64,000 bases of DNA. It comes from an uncultured Prevotellaceae bacterium (GTDB taxonomy: Bacteria > Bacteroidota > Bacteroidia > Bacteroidales > Bacteroidaceae). The stretch spans positions 84,579 through 148,578 of the forward strand of contig CALFJG010000072.1 in assembly GCA_937877625.1 (NCBI GenBank). Reading direction: 5' to 3'. Under the pieces are notes generated by a model. The model saw nothing but the letters and a program-made list of their open reading frames with translations, was not told the origin of the DNA and did not search any database. Positions within the stretch are counted from its first letter, which is position 1. Every line of letters begins with the position of its first letter. A program made the position numbers and the translations under genes. Shown here piece after piece: positions 45,524 through 53,699 of this stretch.

Positions 45524-45769
45524 ATGAAAAGAGAATTTGCTTTTTCCCGTATCAACTTTATTATGCTGGCTGTAGCTATGGCAATAGTTGTCATTGGTAT
45601 GGTGCTGATGGCTGGAGATGCCTCTACTGCCGAGCAATTTAATCCAGATGTTTTTAGTACACTACATATCAAAGTTGCCCCGTTAGTCTGCTTATTGGGC
45701 TATGTATTGATGATTATTGCTATACTTTTGCCAAGCAAACGAGAAAACAAAGAAGATAAAGCCAAATAA
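45524..45769 (+). CDS. DUF3098 family small membrane protein (81 aa)
   Basis: The product has two hydrophobic segments (INFIMLAVAMAIVVIGMVLM and VAPLVCLLGYVLMIIAILL) joined by a short loop with FNPDVFSTLHIKVAP, and a charged end (SKRENKEDKAK). This matches DUF3098 proteins, which in many Bacteroidetes sit between ftsX and uppP. Here uppP follows by 12 bp, but ispH, not ftsX, lies upstream. Function is unknown; linkage suggests a role near wall-lipid recycling. The start is the ATG at 45524. Confidence 0.8.
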   Translation: MKREFAFSRINFIMLAVAMAIVVIGMVLMAGDASTAEQFNPDVFSTLHIKVAPLVCLLGYVLMIIAILLPSKRENKEDKAK

Positions 45770-45781
45770 TTATATCCAATT

Positions 45782-46642
45782 ATGGGCACACTTGAGGCAC
45801 TTATCCTAGGCATTATTCAAGGACTCACCGAATACCTGCCTGTGAGTAGTAGCGGACACCTAACAATAGGTTCTGCTCTTTTAGGTCTTAATGCCGACCA
45901 AAACTTAGTATTCACCGTTGTCGTACATGTTGCAACGGTACTAAGTACCATCATTGTATTAGGCCAAGAAATTTGGAAAATACTCCGTGGAACTATTTAT
46001 CCTCTTAATATAGGCAATCATAATACTATATGGAAAAGTCAATCGCAGAGTACGCTTCCGTATGGAAAACTTAATACCGACCAACATTATGTGTTAGCTA
46101 TCATTGTTTCAATGATACCAATAGGCATCGTAGGTGTTTTCTTTAAGGATACCGTGGAACACATATTTGGTTCAGGCCTGTTGATAGTAGGAATATGTCT
46201 ATTAGTCACTGCTTTGCTTTTGGCTTTTTCGTATTATGCTAAACCCAGACAAAAAGATTCTATATCTCTTCTTGATGCCTTTATTATAGGATTAGCTCAA
46301 GCCGCTGCTGTATTACCCGGACTAAGTCGTAGTGGTTCTACCATTGCTACCGGGCTACTTCTTGGTAACCGCAAAGAAACAATGGCACAATTCTCTTTCT
46401 TAATGGTTATTCCACCCATACTCGGCGAAGCACTGCTTGATACAATAAAAATATATAAAGAAGGTGTAGAAACCACATTTAGTGGAATTAGTACAACAGC
46501 ACTTATAACAGGTTTTTTCGCTGCTCTTATAAGTGGAGTAATTGCTTGTAAATGGATGATAGGTATTGTGCGGCGAGGCAAACTCATATACTTTGCTTAT
46601 TATTGTGCTTTAGTAGGTTTATTTACAATATTCTTCAGTTGA
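45782..46642 (+). CDS. uppP: Undecaprenyl-diphosphatase (bacitracin-resistance type)
   Basis: UppP recycles undecaprenyl pyrophosphate to the monophosphate carrier used for peptidoglycan and other polymers. The 286-aa product is polytopic. The two active-site regions are intact: GIIQGLTEYLPVSSSGHL near the start and LPGLSRSGSTIATGLLLG in the second half, with Glu and Arg in the expected places. Length is normal. It lies 12 bp after DUF3098 and 28 bp before truB. Raised levels confer bacitracin tolerance in other bacteria. Confidence 0.95.
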   Translation: MGTLEALILGIIQGLTEYLPVSSSGHLTIGSALLGLNADQNLVFTVVVHVATVLSTIIVLGQEIWKILRGTIYPLNIGNHNTIWKSQSQSTLPYGKLNTDQHYVLAIIVSMIPIGIVGVFFKDTVEHIFGSGLLIVGICLLVTALLLAFSYYAKPRQKDSISLLDAFIIGLAQAAAVLPGLSRSGSTIATGLLLGNRKETMAQFSFLMVIPPILGEALLDTIKIYKEGVETTFSGISTTALITGFFAALISGVIACKWMIGIVRRGKLIYFAYYCALVGLFTIFFS

Positions 46643-46670
46643 GCATTCATTTTTTTCTCTTCATCAAAGA

Positions 46671-47357
46671 ATGGACTTTATCACCGGAGAAGTGCTTGCT
46701 TTCGACAAGCCTTATCGTATGACTTCTTTTCAACTTGTGGCACGTGTACGCTATGAGTTGTGTCATCGTCTCGGTTTAAAGAAACTAAAAGTAGGCCACG
46801 CAGGTACTCTTGATCCCTTAGCTACGGGTGTAGAAATTCTTTGCACAGGACGTGCTACTAAACAGATAGAAACACTGCAACATCAAGAAAAAGAATATAT
46901 TGCCAATCTTTTCATAGGTGCTACAACACCAAGTTTTGACCTTGAACACCCTATTGACAAAACTTTTCCTACAACACACATCACCCTTGAGTTAATTAAG
47001 CAAACACTTCCACAATTTATAGGTGAAATACAACAAGTACCTCCCATTTTCTCCGCCTGCAAAATTGCAGGTGACCGTGCTTGCGATTTAGCACGCAAAG
47101 GACGCCAAGTAACACTAACGCCAAAAACTGTACATATTCACCAAATAGAAATACTGGATTGTCAATTGCCGCATCTGCAATTGCGCGTCACTTGTGGAAA
47201 AGGCACTTACATACGATCTTTGGCACGCGATATAGGTATTGCCTTACATAGCGGTGCACACCTCACCGCATTACGACGCATACGAGTTGGAAAAACACGC
47301 GTAGAAGATTGTCTAACATTAAATAATTTTATTGAATGGTTAAACAATAAGGTTTAA
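46671..47357 (+). CDS. truB: tRNA pseudouridine(55) synthase
   Basis: TruB makes pseudouridine 55 in the T-loop of tRNAs. The 228-aa product has the catalytic block KVGHAGTLDPLATGVEILC (Asp in TLDP), then KEYIANLFIGATTPSFDLE, QVPPIFSACKIAGDRACDLARKG, and CGKGTYIRSLARDIG. It lacks a long C-terminal PUA extension, as is usual in this phylum. The stop codon lies inside one arm of a palindromic repeat. Confidence 0.95.
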   Translation: MDFITGEVLAFDKPYRMTSFQLVARVRYELCHRLGLKKLKVGHAGTLDPLATGVEILCTGRATKQIETLQHQEKEYIANLFIGATTPSFDLEHPIDKTFPTTHITLELIKQTLPQFIGEIQQVPPIFSACKIAGDRACDLARKGRQVTLTPKTVHIHQIEILDCQLPHLQLRVTCGKGTYIRSLARDIGIALHSGAHLTALRRIRVGKTRVEDCLTLNNFIEWLNNKV

Positions 47358-47407
47358 TGTCTAAAAAACTACAATACTTGCAAACATTTAAGACATAAAA
47401 CCTTATT
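47346..47407. repeat. Palindromic repeat covering the truB stop codon
   Basis: Arms are 47346-47362 (AATAAGGTTTAATGTCT) and 47391-47407, matching in 16 of 17 positions, with a 28-bp loop. Downstream CCTCTTAAACTTC continues the family motif just before queA. It may shape the truB-queA message. Confidence 0.75.
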
Positions 47408-47430
47408 AAACCTCTTAAACTTCTATATAA

Positions 47431-48486
47431 ATGAAACTCTCTCAATTCAAATTCTCCATCTCTCCCGAAAAAATAGCACAATATCCTCCATTGTCGCGTG
47501 ATATGTGTAAACTTATGGTGCTTCATCGTACCACAGGAAAGGTGGAACACAAAGAGTTTATCAATTTGCTTGACTATTACCACGAGCACGATCTTTTTAT
47601 TTTTAATAACACACGTGTATTTCCCGCTCGTCTTTATGCTTATAAGGAAAAAACTGGAGCGCGCATAGAGGTATTTCTTCTACGTGAACTTAACGAAGAA
47701 TTTCGCTTATGGGATGTAATTGTTGATCCTGCTCGTAAAATTCGTATAGGAAATAAACTTTTCTTCGGCGAAGATGGTAGTGTAGTAGCAGAAGTTATTG
47801 ACAACACTACAAACCGTGGGCGAACACTGCGATTTCTTTATGATGGCGACCACGAAGAATTCAAACAAACACTCTTTAAACTCGGCGAAGCACCTATACC
47901 CAAATACATTGGGCGCGACTACGAAGCAGAAGACTTAGAACGATATCAAACAATCTTTGCAGAAGAAGAAGGTGCTGTAGGTGCACCCTCTGCAGGTCTC
48001 CACTTTTCTAAGCAAATGCTTAAACGTATGGAGATTGCAGGAATTGATACCTCTTTTGTTACGTTTCATATAGGACTCAATCAATTCCAAAGTGCCGACG
48101 TAGAAGATCTATCAAAAAATAAGACCGACAGCGAACAAATGCGTATTGACACCACTTGTGTTAATCGCGTGAACGAAGCCAGAGAAAAGGAACAACGTAT
48201 ATTAGCTATAGGAACTTCCACTATGCGCGCTCTTGAAACAGCTGTAGTAGGTACTTACGGAAGAATTAAAGAATACGATGGTTGGACTAATAAATTTATA
48301 TTTCCTCCTTATGAATTTCGTGTAGCAGATTCTCTTTTAGTTAATTTTCATCTACCTATGACACCACAACTGATGCTTGCTGCCGCCTTTGGAGGTTATG
48401 AAAACACTATGAAAGCCTATGAAAAAGCTTTGAAAAAAGGTTATAAATTTGGTCCTTATGGCGATGCTATGCTAATCGTTAATTAA
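47431..48486 (+). CDS. queA: S-adenosylmethionine:tRNA ribosyltransferase-isomerase
   Basis: QueA builds epoxyqueuosine at the tRNA wobble position from SAM, in queuosine synthesis. The 351-aa product shows the family order: LSQFKFSISPEKIAQYPPLSRD, LFIFNNTRVFPARL, FLLRELNEEFRLWDVIVDPARK, EGAVGAPSAGLHFS, TFHIGLNQFQS and the end LVNFHLPMTPQLMLAAAFGG. Length is normal. A MITE begins at the base directly after the TAA stop. In relatives folK follows queA, as it does here. Confidence 0.95.
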   Translation: MKLSQFKFSISPEKIAQYPPLSRDMCKLMVLHRTTGKVEHKEFINLLDYYHEHDLFIFNNTRVFPARLYAYKEKTGARIEVFLLRELNEEFRLWDVIVDPARKIRIGNKLFFGEDGSVVAEVIDNTTNRGRTLRFLYDGDHEEFKQTLFKLGEAPIPKYIGRDYEAEDLERYQTIFAEEEGAVGAPSAGLHFSKQMLKRMEIAGIDTSFVTFHIGLNQFQSADVEDLSKNKTDSEQMRIDTTCVNRVNEAREKEQRILAIGTSTMRALETAVVGTYGRIKEYDGWTNKFIFPPYEFRVADSLLVNFHLPMTPQLMLAAAFGGYENTMKAYEKALKKGYKFGPYGDAMLIVN

Positions 48487-48736
48487 TTCAAGTTTCGAAA
48501 ATAATAAAAACTTATCAGTGTAGCAAGTATAGCAAACAAGGCGCAGTTACACCCTATAAGAGCATTGAGCAATCAACCCTTATAGAAAATAGGTTTGAGA
48601 CATCCAGCACATTACTGTATTTGACCCTTAAGCCAAAAGGTTTACTATTTTCTTTCTTGTCATTACAAGGCAATAATATGGAACGCACGTTCCACAGGAT
48701 ATAGCTCATTCTTTTACACTACTTCCGAAACGTGAA
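48487..48736. mobile_element. Second MITE copy of the TTCAAGTTTCG family, between queA and folK
   Basis: It begins TTCAAGTTTCG (48487-48497), identical to the left end of the element at 17253. It ends CGAAACGTGAA (48726-48736), one base different from a perfect inverted repeat. The 15 bases CACTACTTCCGAAAC near the right end are identical in both copies. The 250-bp core differs and has no tandem units; it holds a GGAACGCACGTTCC palindrome near 48680. Flanks GTTAATTAA and TAGATTAAT do not match, so any target duplication has decayed. It abuts the queA stop and lies within 50 bp of the folK start. Confidence 0.75.
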
Positions 48737-48780
48737 TAGATTAATTGTACACACCCCTTAACGTCAAATCTCTTTTTATT

Positions 48781-49677
48781 TTGATAAAACTACTCTTTGT
48801 TAGTTTAGGAAGCAATATAGGCCATCGCCAAGAGCAAATACAAAAAGCTATTTGCCTAATGACGGAGCGTATTGGAAAACTCCGTAATATTTCAAACTTT
48901 TATGAAACACAGCCGCAAGGGTTTATTTCTTCTAATGTTTTTATTAATGCAGCCGCAATTTTTGAAACATCACTTTCAAGCCACGAAATACTAAACATTA
49001 CCGAACAAATAGAGCGAGACCTTGGCCGTACATCTAAAAGTAACAATAACCAATACCACGACCGCATTATTGATATAGATTTGCTTGCCTTGAGTAACGA
49101 AATCATTAATTCTAATACCTTAATTCTTCCCCACCCGTCTATAGCCAAGCGACGTTTTGTTCTTGAACCTCTCTGCGAAATAGCCTCAGATGTTTTACAT
49201 CCTGTGCTCCATACTACATACGGCCAATTACTTCAAAAACTCAATTTACTGCATATAGTGCCTGCAAAAACGGCATCTGAAAATTTTGTAACTGCCTTAA
49301 ATACTCTATTGCCTTCTCTTACAAAAAAATCAATTACCTACACCATTGCTCTGCTTTCTGCGCTTTTAGAAAATAAAAACACACATTTATTCTTTGGCTC
49401 AGATGAAAATGGGGATATTTGTGCTACTTATACACTTTGCACAGCCAACTCGCCTACAGGCTGCAAAGCATGGTTAGAAGATGTAATAGTATCGCCTTCG
49501 TGTCGCCATCGTGGTTACGGAAAACAACTTATAAATCATGCCATTTATACTGCCCGCACCCTCCAAGCTAAAAGCCTTAATCTCACCTCTCGTCCCGAAC
49601 GTCAAGCAGCAAATTCACTTTATAAGAATTACGGATTCAAACAAAGAAATACTAACGTCTATCGCTTAGAACTTTGA
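48781..49677 (+). CDS. folK: FolK-GNAT fusion: hydroxymethyl-dihydropterin pyrophosphokinase plus acetyltransferase domain
   Basis: Residues 1-150 are HPPK, which pyrophosphorylates 6-hydroxymethyl-dihydropterin for folate: LFVSLGSNIGHRQEQI, FYETQPQGFISSNVFINAA, YHDRIIDIDLLAL and LPHPSIAKRRFVLEPL. From about residue 185 a GNAT acetyltransferase domain follows in the same frame. Its acetyl-CoA motif is R242-H-R-G-Y-G247, and the end is RQAANSLYKNYGFKQRN. FolK proteins are normally about 150-170 aa, so the fusion is unusual. There is no ATG in frame before LFVSLGSN. TTG at 48781, or TTG at 48745, must serve as start, and a stop codon at 48742 limits the choice. The MITE ends just upstream. Confidence 0.85.
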   Translation: MIKLLFVSLGSNIGHRQEQIQKAICLMTERIGKLRNISNFYETQPQGFISSNVFINAAAIFETSLSSHEILNITEQIERDLGRTSKSNNNQYHDRIIDIDLLALSNEIINSNTLILPHPSIAKRRFVLEPLCEIASDVLHPVLHTTYGQLLQKLNLLHIVPAKTASENFVTALNTLLPSLTKKSITYTIALLSALLENKNTHLFFGSDENGDICATYTLCTANSPTGCKAWLEDVIVSPSCRHRGYGKQLINHAIYTARTLQAKSLNLTSRPERQAANSLYKNYGFKQRNTNVYRLEL

Positions 49678-49800
49678 TAGTTATAATGTAGATTCTATTA
49701 ATTCCCACGGTATAGTTTTATTATTGACAGGTCTTTAATCTTTTATTATCCTTTTGGCTCTTTTTGTTCGTTATCAACAGACTATAGAACTCTCCATAAT

Positions 49801-50904
49801 TCATTTGAGCAATCTATATCGTCCACCAGGTATAGGTTTTACTATTCCTTTTAATTCTAAATCAAATAGTACGGACGTTAGAATAGATACAGAAATTCCG
49901 CTCTCCACAACCAATTGATTTAGTTGTTTACGATCGTCTTGAGCAAGTAATTGACAAACCTTTTTTTCTTGTTCAGTGAGGTCTGGAAATAATTCTCGTT
50001 GTACGTGCTTTTTCTTATTTACTTCCCAGCCCATTTGTTTTACGAAATCTTCGGCTGAAGAAATAAGTCCCGCCACGTTATTACTAATAAGATTATTACA
50101 TCCTTGGCTGTATTGATCGTTGGCTCTTCCGGGAAAAGCAAAAACATTACGGTTATAATCCTGCGCTAAACGTGCTGTTATAAGTGCTCCACCTCGCTCT
50201 GCGCTTTCTATCACCACTGTTGCTACAGACATTCCTGCCACTATGCGATTGCGTCGCACAAAGTTCTCAGGTTTTGGTTGTGTTTGTGTAAGAAATTCTG
50301 TGAGTAGTCCGCCATGTTTTGTCATTTTTGCTGCTGTTAACCTGTGTAATGCTGGATAGACTCGGTCTAACCCATGCGCCAAAACTGCCACGGTATCTAA
50401 ATTATTCTCTAAACAACCACGGTGTATGTGTATATCTACTCCATAGGCCAAACCACTTACTACCAATGTGTCGGGGAGTAATCGTGCTAAGTCGCAGCAA
50501 AAGTTTCGACAAAGGTCTTTGCCGTATTCAGTAATACGTCTCGTACCTACTACGCTTATTATACGCTTCGTGTTCAAGTCGGCTGTGCCTAAATAAAACA
50601 ATATCAACGGAGCATCGTCGCAGTTTCTTAATAGGTTTGGATAGCGAGCATCATTAAAACATATAGTTTGTATTCCTTTTTCGTTACAATAATCTAATTC
50701 TACTTTGGCTCTTTCTATCACTTCTTTCCTATTAGAAATAGCCTCCATCAGCATTTTCTTTCCTCGCTCATTCATATCCTCAGGTGGATTTTTGAGTGCA
50801 AAGATAGCTTCTGCCGAACCGTATTTTTCGTACAGCCGTAGAGCAATAGATAAATTTATCCCTGGCAAACGACTAAGAGCAATAGTATATATCGTTTCGT
50901 TCAT
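49801..50904 (-). CDS. dprA: DNA processing protein DprA
   Basis: DprA binds incoming single-stranded DNA and loads RecA in natural transformation; it is also widespread in bacteria that have not been shown to transform. The 367-aa product has an N-terminal helical region, then the Rossmann-like core: SVVGTRRITEYG, VVSGLAYGVDIHIHRG, AVLAHGLDRVYP, FVRRNRIVAGMS, ESAERGGALITARLA and FAFPGRANDQYSQGCNNLI. A C-terminal winged-helix part ends PIPGGRYRLLK. Its ATG overlaps the stop of the thioesterase (TAATG). Confidence 0.95.
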   Translation of the reverse strand: MNETIYTIALSRLPGINLSIALRLYEKYGSAEAIFALKNPPEDMNERGKKMLMEAISNRKEVIERAKVELDYCNEKGIQTICFNDARYPNLLRNCDDAPLILFYLGTADLNTKRIISVVGTRRITEYGKDLCRNFCCDLARLLPDTLVVSGLAYGVDIHIHRGCLENNLDTVAVLAHGLDRVYPALHRLTAAKMTKHGGLLTEFLTQTQPKPENFVRRNRIVAGMSVATVVIESAERGGALITARLAQDYNRNVFAFPGRANDQYSQGCNNLISNNVAGLISSAEDFVKQMGWEVNKKKHVQRELFPDLTEQEKKVCQLLAQDDRKQLNQLVVESGISVSILTSVLFDLELKGIVKPIPGGRYRLLK

Positions 50905-51302
50905 TAGAAATACTTAGCAAATAGTTTATTAAGCCTCTCACAATCGCGCAAACGTCCGTTTATAAGCGTCACTATGGTTACATCAGCGTGGAGAATATGT
51001 GTGTTATCTGGCAAGCGAAACAAATCTTGGTAGAAAAAAAATTTTATTCCGTCCTTTTTCACTGCCAATCGAGAAACAAACGTATCGTTGGGTCGCAAAG
51101 GATTTTTATAAACCATAGAGAGGCGAGCCACTACGGTGTCTATTCCTTCATCGTGGAGTTGCGCAAAACTAACTCCTTCACTTCTTAAAAATTCGTTACG
51201 CGTATGCTCAATATAGTGCTGATAGTTGGCATTATTTACAATACCTTGTATGTCGCACTCATAATCACGCACTTTTATTGTGAGTTCAAAAACGTAGTCC
51301 AT
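50904..51302 (-). CDS. 4HBT acyl-CoA thioesterase (YbgC-like)
   Basis: The 132-aa product has the family motif YECDIQGIVNNANYQHYIEH with the probable catalytic Asp, followed by VVARLSMVYKNPLRPNDTF. It has no signal peptide. It is a different subtype from the thioesterase at 33817. The stop and the dprA start share TAATG, so translation is likely coupled. This pairing is positional and says little about function. The 18-bp gap to DUF2851 contains CCTCTTAAAC, a half copy of the palindrome family motif. Confidence 0.85.
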   Translation of the reverse strand: MDYVFELTIKVRDYECDIQGIVNNANYQHYIEHTRNEFLRSEGVSFAQLHDEGIDTVVARLSMVYKNPLRPNDTFVSRLAVKKDGIKFFFYQDLFRLPDNTHILHADVTIVTLINGRLRDCERLNKLFAKYF

Positions 51303-51320
51303 ATTTAATTATTCAACCTC

Positions 51321-52664
51321 TTAAACTTTTTTTAGATATTCTCTTCCTATGATGCAACGCAGACAATCCTTGCGTTGGCAATAAGCGTTATACATATGTA
51401 TCAGAGCTTGCGAATCAGCGGCATTTTCGGCTTTTATACCTAATTCTCCCCAACGTCTCACTATTCTGTCATCCTCGGCAGGAAATTTTTCAAGCAAATT
51501 AAAAGCACGTTCTGTTAATTCGTCTTTTCCACTATACCTACCATAAGCAAACAACACGGGACAAATAGCATTAAGTATCAAACGTTGAATAGAAGCTTTT
51601 TGTATTTGTTTAGTACTCGGAGTACTTTCTTTTCCAAACACGTAGTGGGTTTTCCAATAAGAAGAAACACCAGTGGTGAGTAATTTTGTTAGTGATTTAA
51701 TACCATCGGCTTCCAAAATAGTACTGAACGACAATGCACCTTTCACGTAAAGCATAGCCAACTGAGCTAAGCGAATTGTAGGAAAATTCTGAGGACGCAT
51801 CCTAAGAAATTTCCACGCTTTATAATCTATAGGCAAGAGATTAAACTTATTTCTCAGAAAATCATATTCGCTCTTTAGATTTTGAAAATACGTATCACTT
51901 TGTTTTATTTTGTCATCTTCCAACATTCCGGCTTGTCCAAAGAAAAAAGCTTCCACTTGGAATTCATTGTCGCGATGATGTGCTATAGAATTCAGCGGAA
52001 TACTCATTGCCCACCGCTCAAAAACCTCTGCATTCACTCCAAAGCCAAAAGCCCTTGAAAGAGCAATAAAGAAAGTACGCTCCCAGTCGTTTTTATTTTC
52101 TTGGAGATAAGTCTCTATACGGGCTGTTTTGCTTTCCATTCGTTCAAAACACATTCTGTCAATCCATCCCCGCAAAGTTATTCCATTGATATTGGAAAGA
52201 ATACGATAGCAAGGCGGGTATTCCAGCTCATTTATCAGTTGTTGATAATTGCTCTGTACATATTCTGGCACACTTATTTCTATCTGTGGTATAAGGTGTC
52301 TTTCTTGTGTATATACATCCTTGTCGGCGTGTTTACAAACGTGAAGAACAACATTGTTGTAACGACTATCTGTGTGATGTCCGTGGCCATACCAATCAGA
52401 AGAATTATAGTGAATTTCTATATTTCCCACCCAAATAGTATCGGCTATTCGTACTGTGGCGTTAAAAAAGTCTGGACCAGCATGTACATTTATACGCCCC
52501 GTATTTATAATTTGTATATCTCTTCCATCGGTAGTTTTTAGCACAGCAGGTTGCCACATTCTATGAAGCCAAACATAATGCAGCAATCGCTCACCGCCGT
52601 CACGCGATTTTTCCTCAACACAATCTATTCGTTCATCATTATGTACATACTGCACGCTGGACAT
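51321..52664 (-). CDS. DUF2851 family protein (447 aa)
   Basis: The product opens with a region that includes LLHYVWLHRMWQPAVLKTTDG and INVHAGPDFFNATVRI, then GNIEIHYNSSDWYGHGHHTDS, which mark DUF2851 in Bacteroidetes. There are several His, Asp and Trp residues that could bind metal. No signal peptide or membrane segment is seen. Function is unknown. It lies one base after the RNA methyltransferase stop, so the two are probably one transcript with the thioesterase and dprA. Confidence 0.8.
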   Translation of the reverse strand: MSSVQYVHNDERIDCVEEKSRDGGERLLHYVWLHRMWQPAVLKTTDGRDIQIINTGRINVHAGPDFFNATVRIADTIWVGNIEIHYNSSDWYGHGHHTDSRYNNVVLHVCKHADKDVYTQERHLIPQIEISVPEYVQSNYQQLINELEYPPCYRILSNINGITLRGWIDRMCFERMESKTARIETYLQENKNDWERTFFIALSRAFGFGVNAEVFERWAMSIPLNSIAHHRDNEFQVEAFFFGQAGMLEDDKIKQSDTYFQNLKSEYDFLRNKFNLLPIDYKAWKFLRMRPQNFPTIRLAQLAMLYVKGALSFSTILEADGIKSLTKLLTTGVSSYWKTHYVFGKESTPSTKQIQKASIQRLILNAICPVLFAYGRYSGKDELTERAFNLLEKFPAEDDRIVRRWGELGIKAENAADSQALIHMYNAYCQRKDCLRCIIGREYLKKV

Positions 52665-52665
52665 A

Positions 52666-53199
52666 TTACCTATACTTCATTTGTTTAAATATTTCCCACA
52701 TTACGAGGCCTGCACTAACAGATACGTTAAGCGAATGTTTTGTACCGAATTGTGGAATCTCTATTGCTCCATCGCAAATATCTATCACGTCTTGTCTCAC
52801 CCCCTTTACTTCGTGACCAAATACTATAGCGACAGAACTATTTAAGGGTACGCGAAAGGCTTGTAAAGGTGTACTATCAGTTACTTGCTCTACGGCATAA
52901 ACTTTGTATCCCGATTTTTGCAGACATTTCACACACGTCAATGTATCGGCTTGATACTGCCAAGGTACAGTGAGTTCTGCACCTAAGGCTGTTTTATGAA
53001 TTTCTGGAGAAGGCGGCTGAGCTGAAATTCCGCACAAAATTATTTTTTCTATTAGCAAAGCATCGGCCGTGCGAAATACACTCCCTACATTATGTAAACT
53101 ACGCACATTATCAAGCACCACAGCCAGTGGTAGTTTCATCGTCATTGCATAATCGCTGGGCGACAATCTATGGAGTTCTTCTATAAGAAGTTTGCGCAT
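52666..53199 (-). CDS. SpoU/TrmH-family RNA 2'-O-methyltransferase
   Basis: The 177-aa product has the three SpoU motifs: VLDNVRSLHNVGSVFRTADA, IVFGHEVKGV, and the C-terminal knot IPQFGTKHSLNVSVSAGLVMWE. It lacks the N-terminal extension of RlmB. Such enzymes methylate a ribose in tRNA or rRNA; the target is not readable here. It is the first gene of the run to dprA and borders the candidate origin. Confidence 0.92.
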   Translation of the reverse strand: MRKLLIEELHRLSPSDYAMTMKLPLAVVLDNVRSLHNVGSVFRTADALLIEKIILCGISAQPPSPEIHKTALGAELTVPWQYQADTLTCVKCLQKSGYKVYAVEQVTDSTPLQAFRVPLNSSVAIVFGHEVKGVRQDVIDICDGAIEIPQFGTKHSLNVSVSAGLVMWEIFKQMKYR

Positions 53200-53699
53200 T
53201 GTAAATATAGTTATTTATTTCCTCTGCGCCACAAAGTTAGTAAATAGTGGAAAACTATATTAAAAGTGGCTCAAAACTTTAGGAAAACAACGCTTCGTTC
53301 CAATCATTCCTGCTTTGTCTCTCTTGGTTATATTTATCCACGCAATTTTCTCTAATATGCCGCAATAAAAACTCTCTCTACAAACTTTTTCCACACCTTT
53401 TGTCTTGAAAAAAAATACTTCCTACTATTATCCACGCAGTGTGGAAAAACATAGTAATTTTTACTTTCAAAACTCCTATTTAAGCCTAATGTCTATAATT
53501 TTTATAGGTGAAAAATGTGTGAATAAACAACAGTTCAAAGACTATAACTAACTACGCAAGAATTTTACGCTTTTTTTCTCCACTTATTCCAACCCTTCTT
53601 TTCTTCTTATTTTTAGTTAGCGTAATTTAATCATATAAAACAAAAATTACTAAAACCAATAGAAAAAGTAAAATGCGACGGAAAAGTGGAAAACTCTTG
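53200..53699. other. Candidate replication origin: AT-rich gap with DnaA-box cluster
   Basis: No gene fits in these 500 bp. I find DnaA-like 9-mers at 53334-53342 (TTATCCACG), 53387-53395 (TTTTCCACA), 53428-53436 (TTATCCACG), 53440-53448 (reverse of TTTTCCACA) and 53518-53526 (reverse of TTATTCACA, a full match to TTATNCACA). Weaker ones lie at 53246 and 53685. A very AT-rich tract follows at about 53607-53665 and could be an unwinding element. Base skew also changes here: plus-strand lines I counted to the left lean to C (44701-44760: 11 G, 19 C), those to the right to G (61441-61500: 26 G, 10 C). dnaA itself is not in the window. Confidence 0.55.

Noticed and set aside
48781..49677. FolK-GNAT as two genes joined by a lost stop or frameshift
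   Set aside because: The linker is in one continuous frame with no ATG-led ribosome site before the GNAT part, and both domains keep conserved motifs; kept as a fusion pending re-sequencing.
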